Assembly (NCBI RefSeq): GCF_038039215.1 | Contig: NZ_JBBPCL010000001.1 | Span: 4,526,001 to 4,590,000 of the forward strand | From: Pseudonocardia sp. T1-2H | Lineage (GTDB): Bacteria > Actinomycetota > Actinomycetes > Mycobacteriales > Pseudonocardiaceae | Reading direction: 5' to 3' | Length of the DNA: 64,000 bases | Program-made: the position numbers and the translations under genes | Shown here: positions 1 through 8,548 of the stretch, in pieces | Numbering within the stretch: position 1 is the first letter of the stretch | How the letters are laid out: the number at the start of each line of letters is the position of its first letter | The notes under the pieces: model-generated | The model's input: only the letters and a program-made list of their open reading frames with translations | Database searches by the model: none | What the model was told of the DNA's origin: nothing

Positions 1-623
1 GGGTGGTCGTGCTCACCGGCGCCGAGGGGTTCTTCTGCGCCGGCGGGGACATCTCCACGATGAGCGACGACGAGCAGCTCGGCGTCTACCGGCTGCAGGT
101 GATCGCGGAGCTGGTGGAAGCCCTGGTCGAGGGGCCGAAGCCGGTGGTCGCCGCCGTCGAGGGTGGCGCCTACGGGGCCGGGCTGTCCCTCGTCGCCGCC
201 TGCGACCACGTCGTCTCCGCCTCGGACGCGAAGTTCTGCGCCTCCTTCGGCGGGATCGGCCTGGCCACCGACGCGGGCCTCGGCTGGACGCTGCCGCGGC
301 GGATCGGCCAGGGCCGGGCGAGCGAGATGATCCTCTTCGGCGAGGTCGTCGGGGCCCCGCGGGCCGCGGAGATCGGTCTCGTGGAGCGGCTGGCCGAGCC
401 GGGTGGTGCGCACGCGCTGGCGGTGGAGCGGGCCGAGCTGCTGGCCCGTCGGTCGCGGCCGGCGCTGGCGGCGTCGAAGGCGTTGTTCGCGGCGGGCCAC
501 ACGGACCTGCGGCAGGTCCTCACGGCGGAGGCCCGGGCCCAGCGGACGTTGTTCGTGGGCCCGGACTTCGCCGAGGGGGTCGGTGCCTTCCGGGAGAAGC
601 GGCGACCCCGGTTCGAGGCGTGA
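1..623 (+). CDS. Enoyl-CoA hydratase/isomerase (crotonase) family protein, 5' partial
   Basis: The 5' end lies outside the window; about 206 C-terminal residues are visible, where family members are usually about 260, so some 50 residues are missing. The reading frame begins with the codon at position 3. The crotonase fold is seen in GAEGFFCAGGDIS (an oxyanion-hole AGGD turn) followed by EGGAYGAGLSLVAACD. The family hydrates or isomerises acyl-CoA thioesters in beta-oxidation or aromatic catabolism. The usual catalytic glutamates are not obvious near GGIGLATDAGLGW, so isomerase and other crotonase chemistries stay open. The gene converges on the downstream amidohydrolase with a 13-bp gap. Confidence 0.85.
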   Translation, partial: VVVLTGAEGFFCAGGDISTMSDDEQLGVYRLQVIAELVEALVEGPKPVVAAVEGGAYGAGLSLVAACDHVVSASDAKFCASFGGIGLATDAGLGWTLPRRIGQGRASEMILFGEVVGAPRAAEIGLVERLAEPGGAHALAVERAELLARRSRPALAASKALFAAGHTDLRQVLTAEARAQRTLFVGPDFAEGVGAFREKRRPRFEA

Positions 624-636
624 CTCCCCGGCTGGC

Positions 637-2349
637 TCACGGCGCCTTCCGCGGGCCCCGGATCAGCCGCCCGGGCAGCGCGTCGGTCTCCACGCCGCGG
701 GTGTAGGTCTCCTGCCCCGCGACGATCGTGTGCTCGTACCCGTCGACCCGCTGCAGCAGCCGCCGGCCTCCGGCCGGGAGGTCCGCGCGCATCTCCGGAC
801 GGTGCAGCCGCATCCGGTCGACGTCGATCACGTTGAGGTCCGCGCGGTAGCCCGGCGCGAGCACCCCGCGGTCCCGCAGCCCGACCGCCCGGGCGGTGTC
901 CCGGGACTGCCGCTGCACGACGAACGACAGGCCGAGCCGCGCGCCGGCGCGGTCCCGGGTCCAGTGCTGGACCAGCGTCGAGGGGAAGCTGCCGTCGCAG
1001 ATCGTGCCCACGTGCGCGCCGCCGTCAGAGAGCCCCGGCAGCGTGTGCGGATGCACCAGCATCTCGTGCAGGTCGTCCAGGTTCCCGTGCGCGTAGTTGG
1101 CGCTGACCAGGTAGAGCATCCCGCCGGCGGCGACGATGTCGTAGGCGAGCTGGACCGCGTCGACCCCTTCGCGCTGCGCCCGCGCCGCGAGGGACTCCGA
1201 CACCGGCGGCTCGTAGTTCGGCGGGTCCGTGAGCTCGTACATCAGCTCGTACTTGTGGATGAGCGTGCCGCCGAGACGGTTGCGCTCCTTCTCCCGGGTC
1301 TGCGCGGCGAGGATCTCCGCGCGCAGCTCCGGCTCACGCATCCGATGGGCCTGCTCCTCCGGCGTGAGGTCGGCCAGGCGACGCCAGACGGGGTTGGTCA
1401 TGAACGGGTTCAGGGTGTTCCGGAGCCCGAGGATCATGCCGACGGGCCGGGCCGCGACCTGGGCCCGCATCTCCAGCCCGTCCGCCCATGCCCGTTCGAG
1501 CATCGCGAGCACCTGCTTGTGCCGCCCGGTGTCCTGCGGGAACTGGACCAGGGACACCGACAGCGGGCGGCCGGACTCCTCCACCATCCGGCGCAGCAGC
1601 GCGAACTCCTTCGCCGGGTCCGGGAAGTCCGTGACCAGCTGCAACACCCCGGTTCCGGTCTCCCCGACCGCCTTCGCGATGGCGATGAGCTCGTCCGCAC
1701 CGACGTCGTAGGACGGGGTCAGCTCCCCGTCGATGCTCTTGTGGTTCAGCGTGCGCGAGGTGGAGAAGCCCAGCGCGCCGGCCTGCACCGCGGCCTTGGC
1801 GAGCTTCGCCATCAGCGCGATCTCCTCGGGCGTCGCCTCCTCGTACGCGGCGGCCCGGGCCCCCATGGCGTGCACGCGCAGCGCGGCGTGCGGGACCTGG
1901 GTGGCGAGGTCGACGTCGTGCGGGCGGGCCTCGAGCGCGTCGAGGTACTCGTCGAAACCGAGCCAGTTCCAGGCGAGGCCCTCGTGCAGGGCGACGCCGG
2001 GGATGTCCTCGACGCCCTCCATCAGGTCGATCAGCCGGTCGTGGTGCTCGGGCAGGGCCGGGGCGAACCCGACGCCGCAGTTGCCCATGACGACGGTGGT
2101 GACCCCGTGCCAGGACGACGGGTGCAGCCGGGACTCCCAGGTGGCCTGCCCGTCGTAGTGGGTGTGGATGTCCACGAACCCGGGGGCGACGACCGCGCCG
2201 GCTGCGTCGATCTCGCGGGCGCCGGCTCCGGCGACCCTCCCGACCTCGACGATCCGGTCGCCGGTGACGGCGACGTCCGCCGTGCGCGGTTCCCCGCCGT
2301 TCCCGTCGATGACGCTGCCACCCCGTACCACCAGGTCGTACGTCGCCAT
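637..2349 (-). CDS. N-acyl-D-amino-acid deacylase-type amidohydrolase
   Basis: The 570-residue protein belongs to the metal-dependent amidohydrolase superfamily, D-aminoacylase/dihydroorotase-like branch. The N-terminus has the composite beta-sandwich start (LVVRGGSVIDGNGG), then the metal motif GFVDIHTHYDGQ with H62 and H64. VVMGNCGVGFAP near residue 95 and SDGGAHVG near the C-terminus match the D-aminoacylase pattern. Expected chemistry is hydrolysis of N-acyl-D-amino acids or related cyclic amides in the cytosol. Many actinomycetes carry several paralogues of unknown substrate, so the specificity is a family guess. The ATG start is about 75 bp from the divergent AlkA-like gene. Confidence 0.85.
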   Translation of the reverse strand: MATYDLVVRGGSVIDGNGGEPRTADVAVTGDRIVEVGRVAGAGAREIDAAGAVVAPGFVDIHTHYDGQATWESRLHPSSWHGVTTVVMGNCGVGFAPALPEHHDRLIDLMEGVEDIPGVALHEGLAWNWLGFDEYLDALEARPHDVDLATQVPHAALRVHAMGARAAAYEEATPEEIALMAKLAKAAVQAGALGFSTSRTLNHKSIDGELTPSYDVGADELIAIAKAVGETGTGVLQLVTDFPDPAKEFALLRRMVEESGRPLSVSLVQFPQDTGRHKQVLAMLERAWADGLEMRAQVAARPVGMILGLRNTLNPFMTNPVWRRLADLTPEEQAHRMREPELRAEILAAQTREKERNRLGGTLIHKYELMYELTDPPNYEPPVSESLAARAQREGVDAVQLAYDIVAAGGMLYLVSANYAHGNLDDLHEMLVHPHTLPGLSDGGAHVGTICDGSFPSTLVQHWTRDRAGARLGLSFVVQRQSRDTARAVGLRDRGVLAPGYRADLNVIDVDRMRLHRPEMRADLPAGGRRLLQRVDGYEHTIVAGQETYTRGVETDALPGRLIRGPRKAP

Positions 2350-2423
2350 GGAAGACCCTCCGTCGCGGTCGGTCGATCCGTTGTAGCCCCGGAACTGTCG
2401 GTGGGGGAAGCCACACTGCCCCC

Positions 2424-3485
2424 ATGACCACCGAAGAGAGCAACCGCATCAACCGAGCAGGCGTCCGCTTCACGATCGTTCCGCGCGGCGCCTACTCCCT
2501 CGCCGAGTCCGGGATGTTCGGCCGCGGCGAGCGCCGCGGGGACTGGCCCGGCTCCGGGGCCTACGCGCCCGAGGAGGGCGTGCTGCGCCTGGCGTTCCTG
2601 CTCGACGACCTGCGCACGCCGGTCGGCGTGGCGCTCGTCCAGGACGGCGCTGGCGTGCACGGCTCGGTCAGCGGGCTCGATCCCGGCGGGGACGTCGGAC
2701 CGGTCCGGGACCAGGTGGCCAGGATGCTGTCCCTCGACGGCGACGGGGCCGGCTTCGAGGCCGTCGGCGCGCGGGATCCGCAGGTCGCGAGGCTACTGGC
2801 CGCCGCGCCCGGGCTGCGGCCACCGCTGTTCGCCTCCCCCTACGAGGCCGCGGTGTGGTGCGTGATCGCGCAACGCTGGGGAACCCGGCAGGCCGCGGCC
2901 GCGCGGGAACGGCTGTCCCGGGAGTTCGGCGCAGTGGTCGACGCGGGCGGTGTCGGGACGGCCGTCGTGCCCACGCCCGCGCAGGTGCTGGGGGCCGAGA
3001 GCCTCCCCGGCCTGCCGGCGGTGAAGCAGGAGCGGCTCCGGGCCGTGGCGCAGGCGGCGAGCGAGGGGATGTTCGAGCCGGTCGCGATCCGGGACGGCGA
3101 TCCGGACGAGGTCCGGGCCCGGCTGCGGCAGGTGAACGGGATCGGCGAGTTCGCCGCGTCGCTGATCTACCTGAGGGCCTCCGGGGTCACGGATGCCCTG
3201 GTGGACGGCGAGCCGCGGCTGGCCGCGCTGGTCGGGGCGCTCTACGGCCTCGGCGGACCGGCGTCGCCGGAGGACCTGGCGGGGATCGCCGAGTCGTGGC
3301 GGCCCTTCCGCACCTGGGTCGCGGTGCTGGTCCGGGCCGCGGGCCGGCGGCTGCCGGAGTTCGCGGACATGCCGGAACCCGCTCCGGCGCCCCGGCCGCG
3401 GTCCGCCGGCCGCAGCCGCGCGCCGAGGCCGCCGGGCGTTTCACCGCTCGATCCGCCCCGGGCCCGGCTCGCGCTGATCGGCTGA
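2424..3485 (+). CDS. AlkA-like HhH-GPD DNA glycosylase homologue (catalytic Asp replaced by Glu)
   Basis: The 353-residue protein resembles AlkA-type 3-methyladenine DNA glycosylases. It has an N-terminal domain of about 120 residues, then a helical domain opening with LFASPYEAAVWCVIAQRW, a helix-hairpin-helix (LRQVNGIGEFAASLIYLR, residues about 232-249) and the family end AESWRPFRTWVAVLV. In E. coli AlkA the catalytic Asp238 sits in DVFLPDDYL; the aligned stretch here is DALVDGEPRL, so the aspartate position is Glu263. The C-terminal 40 residues are Pro/Arg-rich and probably disordered. The fold supports alkylation-damage repair, but the substitution makes activity uncertain. The ATG start is taken as drawn; the gene converges on the next one with a 6-bp gap. 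Confidence 0.75.
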   Translation: MTTEESNRINRAGVRFTIVPRGAYSLAESGMFGRGERRGDWPGSGAYAPEEGVLRLAFLLDDLRTPVGVALVQDGAGVHGSVSGLDPGGDVGPVRDQVARMLSLDGDGAGFEAVGARDPQVARLLAAAPGLRPPLFASPYEAAVWCVIAQRWGTRQAAAARERLSREFGAVVDAGGVGTAVVPTPAQVLGAESLPGLPAVKQERLRAVAQAASEGMFEPVAIRDGDPDEVRARLRQVNGIGEFAASLIYLRASGVTDALVDGEPRLAALVGALYGLGGPASPEDLAGIAESWRPFRTWVAVLVRAAGRRLPEFADMPEPAPAPRPRSAGRSRAPRPPGVSPLDPPRARLALIG

Positions 3486-3491
3486 GCCGGG

Positions 3492-4391
3492 TCAGACCGC
3501 CTCGTCGGCCAGGAAGTCCAGGACGGTCCGGGTGAAGACGTCGTTGTCGTCGCCCGCGACCATGTGGCCGGTCGCGGAGACGTCCACGTGCCGGGCGCCG
3601 GGGATGAGCTCCAGCAGCTCGGCGACGCCCTCGTCGCTCACGATGTCGGACTGCGCGCCCCGGACCAGCAGCGTCGGCACGCTGATGGCGGCGGCCGCGG
3701 TGGTGGCGCGTTCGTACGAGGTCGAGCGGCGGGGCTCGGACTCGATGCGGAGGAAGGCCGGGTCCCAGTGCCAGTACCAGCGCCCGTCCTCGCGCAGCCG
3801 CACGTTCTTCCGCAGCCCCTCGGGGCTCGGGGGGCGCTTGCGGTGCGGGTTGTAGGCGCGGACGGCCTCGGCCACCTCGTCCAGCGAGGCGAAGCCGTCC
3901 GGGTTCCCCCGCATGAACGCGATGATCCGGGCGACGCCGTCCGGCTCCACCCTGGGCACGATGTCCACCAGCACGAGCGCGCGGGCGAGATCACCCCGCT
4001 CGCCCTGGCCCACGAGGGAGGTCATCCCGCCCATCGAGGCGCCGATCAGCAGCGGCGGTTCGGGTGCGTCCAGTGCGGCGACGACCGCGGCGAGGTCCGC
4101 CACCAGGCCGTCCGTGCCGTAGTCGCCGTCCGGGGCCCAGTCGCTGTCGCCGTGCCCGCGGGCGTCGAGGGCGATCGAGGTCCAGCCGTGCTCGGCGAGT
4201 GCCGCGGCGGTCCGGAACCAGGAGTGCCGGGTCTGGCCACCGCCGTGCAGCAGGAGCGCGGTGCCGCGGTGGGTGCCGGCGGAGTCCCACCGGTCCCCGA
4301 CGAGCTTGCCCGCCGCGCCGTCGAACACCACCCGTTCGCCGGGCGGCACGGTGGCACGCGGAGCGGGCGGTGGGTCGTTCGCTTCGGACAT
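3492..4391 (-). CDS. Alpha/beta-fold hydrolase
   Basis: This 299-residue alpha/beta hydrolase has a complete triad. LLLHGGGQTRHSW forms the oxyanion region, LIGASMGGMTS holds the nucleophile Ser119 (counted from the ATG at 4391), an acid lies in the VRGAQSDIV loop, and His lies in SATGHMVAGDDN. The start was set at the ATG at 4391 (MSEAND) instead of a GTG nine codons upstream, because the protein then begins just ahead of the hydrolase core. The physiological ester or epoxide substrate cannot be read from the sequence. It is divergent from the methyltransferase gene with a 47-bp gap. Confidence 0.82.
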   Translation of the reverse strand: MSEANDPPPAPRATVPPGERVVFDGAAGKLVGDRWDSAGTHRGTALLLHGGGQTRHSWFRTAAALAEHGWTSIALDARGHGDSDWAPDGDYGTDGLVADLAAVVAALDAPEPPLLIGASMGGMTSLVGQGERGDLARALVLVDIVPRVEPDGVARIIAFMRGNPDGFASLDEVAEAVRAYNPHRKRPPSPEGLRKNVRLREDGRWYWHWDPAFLRIESEPRRSTSYERATTAAAAISVPTLLVRGAQSDIVSDEGVAELLELIPGARHVDVSATGHMVAGDDNDVFTRTVLDFLADEAV

Positions 4392-4438
4392 GCATCGCAC
4401 CCTAACGCTCGCCCGCACGGGACCCAGGGGACCAGGCT

Positions 4439-5101
4439 GTGAGGATGAGCGCGTTGTGGAACGAGGTCGACGAGTACGTGGCGGGCCTGCTGGTCGGCCG
4501 GGACGAGGCCCTGGACGGGGCGCTGCGGGACAACGCCGCCGCCGGCCTGCCGCCGATCGACGTGTCCCCGACGCAGGGCAAGTTCCTGCACCTGCTGACC
4601 CGGGTCTCCGGCGCGCGGCGGGTCCTGGAGATCGGCACCCTCGGCGGCTACTCCACGATCTGGCTGGCCCGCGGCCTGCCGGAAGGCGGCCGGCTCGTCA
4701 CGCTCGAGCGCTCCCCCGCCCACGCGGCGGTGGCCCGGGCGAACCTGGCGCGGGCCGGGCTGGACGGCGTGGTCGAGGTCCGCGAGGGCGCGGCGCTCGA
4801 CCTGCTGCCCGCGCTCGTGGACGCCGAGCCGTTCGATCTCGTGTTCGTCGACGCGGACAAGGAGGCCAACACCGAGTACCTGGGCTGGGCGGTCCGGCTC
4901 ACCCACCCGGGCGCGACGATCGTGGTGGACAACGTGGTCCGGCAGGGCCGGATCGTCGACGCCCGCGATCCCGAACCGCGGGTCCGGGCCACCCGGCGGT
5001 TCTTCGAGGCGCTCGCCTCGGACGAGCGCCTCGACGCCACGGCTCTGCAGACCGTGGGGATGAAGGGGCACGACGGATTCGTGCTCGCGGTCGTCCGCTG
5101 A
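4439..5101 (+). CDS. Class I SAM-dependent O-methyltransferase (family 3)
   Basis: The 220-residue protein matches the catechol/caffeoyl-CoA O-methyltransferase family (PF01596). The SAM motif I is RRVLEIGTLGGYS, motif II is GRLVTLERSP, and the metal-binding acid region is FDLVFVDADKEANTEYL followed by VVDNVV. It should transfer methyl from SAM to a hydroxyl on a small, probably aromatic, acceptor using a divalent cation. An AGGGG at 4426-4430 lies 8 nt before the GTG at 4439, which favours that start over the ATG two codons later. It ends 31 bp before the CoA-transferase gene and may be cotranscribed with it. Confidence 0.85.
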   Translation: MRMSALWNEVDEYVAGLLVGRDEALDGALRDNAAAGLPPIDVSPTQGKFLHLLTRVSGARRVLEIGTLGGYSTIWLARGLPEGGRLVTLERSPAHAAVARANLARAGLDGVVEVREGAALDLLPALVDAEPFDLVFVDADKEANTEYLGWAVRLTHPGATIVVDNVVRQGRIVDARDPEPRVRATRRFFEALASDERLDATALQTVGMKGHDGFVLAVVR

Positions 5102-5132
5102 GCGGTCGACCGATCGGTTAGCGTGCGGGGCG

Positions 5133-6359
5133 ATGAGTACATCGACGGAGTCGGCGGCCCGGGCCGGCGACCCGGGGCCCCTGGCGGGGGTCACGGTGGT
5201 GGCCCTGGAGCAGGCGGTCTCGGCACCGCTGTGCACCCGCACCCTCGCGGACCTCGGCGCCCGGGTGATCAAGGTCGAGAACCCGCGCGGCGGGGACTTC
5301 GCCCGGCACTACGACGACGTGGTGCACGGCCTGGCCGCGCACTTCGTCTGGTGCAACCGCGGCAAGGAGTCCGTCACGCTGGACCTGAAGTCCGTTGCCG
5401 GTAGGGACCTGCTGCACCGGCTGCTGGCGGAGGCGGACGTGCTGGTCTCCAACCTCGCCCCCGGGGCGACGGAGCGGATCGGCGTCGGCGCCGCGCAGAT
5501 GGCGCAGCGGCACCCGCACGTCGTCGCGCTGGAGATCTCCGGGTACGGCACCGGCGGGCCGCTGTCGGCGAAGAGGGCCTACGACATGCTCGTGCAGGGC
5601 GAGTCCGGTGCGTGTTCGATCACCGGCCTGCCCGGTGCCCCGGCCAAGCCGGGCCCGCCGTTCGCGGACACCAGCACGGGCCTCTACGCCGCGATCGCCA
5701 TCCTCGGGGCGCTCTACGAGCGCGGGAAGGTGCGCAGCGCCGACGGCGGCGGCCGGGTCGCGGTGAGCATGTTCGACACGATGGCCGAGCTGATGGGCTA
5801 TCCGCTCACCTACACCCGGCACAGCGGGGTCGAGCAGCAACCGGTCGGGATGGGCTCCCCCGCGGTCGTGCCCTACGGCGCATACCCGACGGCGGACGGC
5901 CGGACGGTGATCCTGGGCACCACGAACGACGCCGAGTGGCAGCGCCTCGCCCGGGACATGATGGGCCGTCCGGATCTCGCGGACGACGAGCGCTACCGTC
6001 GCGGCCCGGACCGGGTGGTCCACCGCGCCACGCTGGACGCCGAGCTCGCGGCCTGGTGCCGCACGCTCCCGCTGGCCGAGCTGCAGGCGAAGGCGGACAC
6101 CGCCGGGATCGGGAACGCCCGGTACAACACGCCGTCCGAGGTCGTCGAGCATCCGCACCTGGCCGCGCGGGACCGGTGGCGGGAGGTCGAGACCCCCGGC
6201 GGCACGATCCCGGCGTTGCTGCCGCCGCCGGTCTACGAGGGCCGCGAGCTCAGGATGGGGCCCGTCCCCGGCCTGGGTGAGCACACCGACACCGTGCTGG
6301 CCGCGCTCGGGCTCAGCCCGGCGGAGATCATGGACCTGCGGGACCGGGAGGTCCTGTGA
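5133..6359 (+). CDS. CaiB/BaiF family III CoA-transferase
   Basis: The 408-residue protein is a full-length family III acyl-CoA transferase. It opens with PLAGVTVVALEQAVSAPLCT and LADLGARVIKVENP, and has GYGTGGPLSAKRAYDMLVQ. The catalytic aspartate expected in this family is Asp179 in GPPFADTSTG, which forms the mixed anhydride with the CoA donor. The family moves CoA between carboxylic acids (formyl-CoA, carnitine, bile acids, racemases). The next gene, an acyl-CoA dehydrogenase, starts 25 bp downstream in the same direction, so the product probably activates a carboxylic acid for the dehydrogenase. The substrate is not identifiable. Confidence 0.9.
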   Translation: MSTSTESAARAGDPGPLAGVTVVALEQAVSAPLCTRTLADLGARVIKVENPRGGDFARHYDDVVHGLAAHFVWCNRGKESVTLDLKSVAGRDLLHRLLAEADVLVSNLAPGATERIGVGAAQMAQRHPHVVALEISGYGTGGPLSAKRAYDMLVQGESGACSITGLPGAPAKPGPPFADTSTGLYAAIAILGALYERGKVRSADGGGRVAVSMFDTMAELMGYPLTYTRHSGVEQQPVGMGSPAVVPYGAYPTADGRTVILGTTNDAEWQRLARDMMGRPDLADDERYRRGPDRVVHRATLDAELAAWCRTLPLAELQAKADTAGIGNARYNTPSEVVEHPHLAARDRWREVETPGGTIPALLPPPVYEGRELRMGPVPGLGEHTDTVLAALGLSPAEIMDLRDREVL

Positions 6360-6384
6360 GAACGCGAAGTTGCGAGGGAGAGAC

Positions 6385-7542
6385 GTGGACGTCAGCGACC
6401 TGAACGACGTGCTCGGCTCGGTGCGGACGTTCATCCGCAACGAGGTCGTGCCGCTGGAGGAGCAGATCGACGAGCGGGACGAGATCCCGGCCTCGATCGT
6501 CGCGCAGTGCAAGGAGATGGGCCTCTACGGCTTCACGATCGGGGAGGAGTACGGCGGCCTGGGCCTCTCGGCCACCGAGGAGGTGCAGCTGGCGTTCGAG
6601 CTGGGCTGGACCACCCCGGCGCTGCGCTCGCTGTTCGGCACGAACAACGGCATCGCCGGGCACGTGCTGCTCGAGGGCGGGACGGAGGAGCAGAAGAAGG
6701 CGTGGCTGCCCCGGCTGGCCTCCGGCGAGGTGACCGCGTCGTTCGGGCTCACCGAGGCGGACGCGGGCTCGGACCCGTCGTCGCTCACGACCACCGCCCG
6801 CCGGGACGGCTCGGACTGGGTCCTGAACGGCTCGAAGCGCTACATCACGAACTCGCCGGTCGCCGACGTGATCATGGTGTTCGCGAAGACGAACCCCGAC
6901 GCCCCGGGCAACCGCGGGATCTCCACGTTCCTGGTGCCGAAGGACACGCCGGGCCTGTCGGTCGGCCCGAAGGACCACAAGATGGGCCAGTTCGGCGCCT
7001 GGACCGCGGACGTCTACCTCGACGACGTGCGGGTGCCCGCGAATGCGGTCGTGGGGGGCGAGGAGGGCATCGACAACGGCTTCCTCATCGCCGCGAAGTG
7101 CCTCGCGCACGGCCGGCTGCACATCGCGGCCGTCTGTGTCGGGATGGCGCAGCGGCTGGTGCACGAGACCGTCGAGTATGCGAAGACCCGGGAGCAGGGC
7201 GGCAAGCCGATCGCCCGGTTCCAGCTGATCCAGGGCCTGGTCGCGGACTCGGTCACGGACACCTACGCCGGCCGCGCGCTGGTCATGGAGACCGCGCGGG
7301 CGTTCGACGCGGGCACGGACAAGATCGCGGGCCCGTCTGCGGCGAAGTACTTCTGCTCGGAGATGGTCGGCCGCGTCGCGGACCGTGCGGTGCAGGTGCA
7401 CGGCGGTGCGGGCTACATGCGCGGCGTCGCGGTGGAGCGCTTCTTCCGGGACGCCCGCCTCTTCCGGATCTACGAGGGCACCAGCCAGATCCAGCAGGTC
7501 ATCATCGCGCGGGACGCGCTGGGCAAGGCGGCCCGTGGCTGA
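6385..7542 (+). CDS. Acyl-CoA dehydrogenase
   Basis: The 385-residue flavoprotein has the three-domain acyl-CoA dehydrogenase layout: an N-terminal helical domain, the FAD/substrate stretch FGLTEADAGSDPSSL, and a C-terminal helical domain with VQVHGGAGYMRG. The presumed catalytic base is Glu364 in RIYEGTSQIQQV, the position used by short- and medium-chain enzymes. The start is the GTG at 6385, because GAGGGAG at 6374-6380 gives a good ribosome site. It converts a saturated acyl-CoA to the 2-enoyl-CoA, with electrons leaving through ETF. The TGA overlaps the ATG of the downstream acetyltransferase (TGATG). Confidence 0.92.
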   Translation: MDVSDLNDVLGSVRTFIRNEVVPLEEQIDERDEIPASIVAQCKEMGLYGFTIGEEYGGLGLSATEEVQLAFELGWTTPALRSLFGTNNGIAGHVLLEGGTEEQKKAWLPRLASGEVTASFGLTEADAGSDPSSLTTTARRDGSDWVLNGSKRYITNSPVADVIMVFAKTNPDAPGNRGISTFLVPKDTPGLSVGPKDHKMGQFGAWTADVYLDDVRVPANAVVGGEEGIDNGFLIAAKCLAHGRLHIAAVCVGMAQRLVHETVEYAKTREQGGKPIARFQLIQGLVADSVTDTYAGRALVMETARAFDAGTDKIAGPSAAKYFCSEMVGRVADRAVQVHGGAGYMRGVAVERFFRDARLFRIYEGTSQIQQVIIARDALGKAARG

Positions 7543-8030
7543 TGGCTGAGTTCCGGGTCGCCTCGGCGGACGACTGGGCCGCGATCTGGCCGATCTGGCA
7601 CACGGTCGTCGCCGCCGGGGACACCTACACGTGGTCCCCGGACACCACGGAGGAGCAGGCCCGCGCACTGTGGATGCCGCCACCGCCCGCGGTGACCGTC
7701 GTCGCCGAACGGGACGGTGCGGTCGTCGCCACGGCCCTGCTCAAGCCCGTGCAGTCCGGTCCGGGCGATCACGTCGCGAACGCGGGGTTCATGGTCGACC
7801 CCGCCCGGTCCGGCGGCGGGATCGGGCGGGCGCTCGCGGAGTTCGTGCTGGACGAGGCGCGCCGCCGCGGCTACCGGGCGATGCAGTTCTCGGCCGTCGT
7901 GGCCGCGAACGTCCGGGCCGTCGGGCTGTGGAAGTCGCTCGGGTTCGACATCATCGGGACCGTCCCCGAGGCGTTCCGGCACCCGACCGAGGGCCTCGTG
8001 GGGCTGCACATCATGCACCGCGCACTCTGA
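7542..8030 (+). CDS. GNAT family N-acetyltransferase
   Basis: The 162-residue GNAT protein starts at the ATG that shares one base with the preceding stop, so it is translationally coupled to the acyl-CoA dehydrogenase. The core strand NAGFMVDPARSGGGIGRAL carries the acetyl-CoA pyrophosphate-binding loop, followed by ANVRAVGLWKSLGFDIIGTVP, the usual C-terminal GNAT signature. Related proteins acetylate amines such as phosphinothricin or amino acids, or act on proteins. The neighbouring CoA enzymes suggest a role linked to that operon but do not fix the acceptor. A strong hairpin follows 10 bp after the stop. Confidence 0.85.
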   Translation: MAEFRVASADDWAAIWPIWHTVVAAGDTYTWSPDTTEEQARALWMPPPPAVTVVAERDGAVVATALLKPVQSGPGDHVANAGFMVDPARSGGGIGRALAEFVLDEARRRGYRAMQFSAVVAANVRAVGLWKSLGFDIIGTVPEAFRHPTEGLVGLHIMHRAL

Positions 8031-8040
8031 GCACACACGA

Positions 8041-8077
8041 CGACGCCGGGCCCGCGGCGAACGCGGACCCGGCGTCG
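8041..8077 (+). terminator. Intrinsic-terminator-like hairpin after the GNAT gene
   Basis: Left arm 8041-8056 and right arm 8062-8077 pair over 16 bp with one G-U-type mismatch around a 5-nt loop. It lies 10 bp after the GNAT stop and between convergent genes, so it can serve both directions. There is no U-tract. Confidence 0.7.
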
Positions 8078-8087
8078 AGGTGCTCGG

Positions 8088-8147
8088 GGTGGTCGGCGAC
8101 CCGGTGGTCGGCGACCCGGTGGTCGGCGACTCAGTGGTCGGCGGGCC
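8088..8147. repeat. 15-bp tandem repeat overlapping the 3' end of ctaF
   Basis: Four units of about 15 bp start with GGTGGTCGGCGACCC at 8088, 8103 and 8118 (the third ends CTC), with a diverged fourth unit at 8133. The ctaF stop codon lies at the boundary of units three and four, so the repeat encodes the last residues of ctaF and continues into the spacer. Slippage here could shift the stop codon. Confidence 0.75.
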
Positions 8148-8529
8148 GGATGTGGTACTCGAACACCAGGCCGCCGATCGTGATCAGCAGGACGATCATC
8201 GCGATCACCATCAGCCAGACGTACAGGAACGCGAGGCCGAGCGCGAACAGCGCCGCGGACCCGGCGACCGCGATGGGCCAGTAGCTGCCCGGCGAGAAGA
8301 AGCCGACGTCGCCGGCGCCGTCGGACACCTCGGCGTCCGGGTTGTCCTCCGGGCGCTCCTCGAGCCGCCGGGACACGAACCGGAAGTACGTGCCGATGAT
8401 CAGCGAGAGGCCGGCGGTGAGGAACAGCGCGGCGATGCCGACCGGCTCGTGGCTGAGGACGGTGTAGACGATCGCGGCCAGGAAGAAGAAGCCGGTGCAG
8501 ATCTCGAAGATGCGGGATTCGATCTTCAT
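8131..8529 (-). CDS. ctaF: Cytochrome c oxidase subunit IV (actinobacterial CtaF)
   Basis: The 132-residue membrane protein belongs to the actinobacterial aa3 oxidase subunit IV family. It has paired helices near residues 8-27 and 32-48, a soluble linker (RRLEERPEDNPDAE), the motif GFFSPGSYWPIAVAGSAA, and two further helices, ending EYHIRPADH. AGGAG lies 7 nt before the ATG at 8529, which fixes the start. It follows ctaC by 19 bp and is surely cotranscribed with it, providing accessory subunits for the terminal oxidase of the respiratory supercomplex. The catalytic ctaD and ctaE genes are not in the window. Confidence 0.93.
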   Translation of the reverse strand: MKIESRIFEICTGFFFLAAIVYTVLSHEPVGIAALFLTAGLSLIIGTYFRFVSRRLEERPEDNPDAEVSDGAGDVGFFSPGSYWPIAVAGSAALFALGLAFLYVWLMVIAMIVLLITIGGLVFEYHIRPADH

Positions 8530-8548
8530 CGGGTGACTCCTGTCCGGA

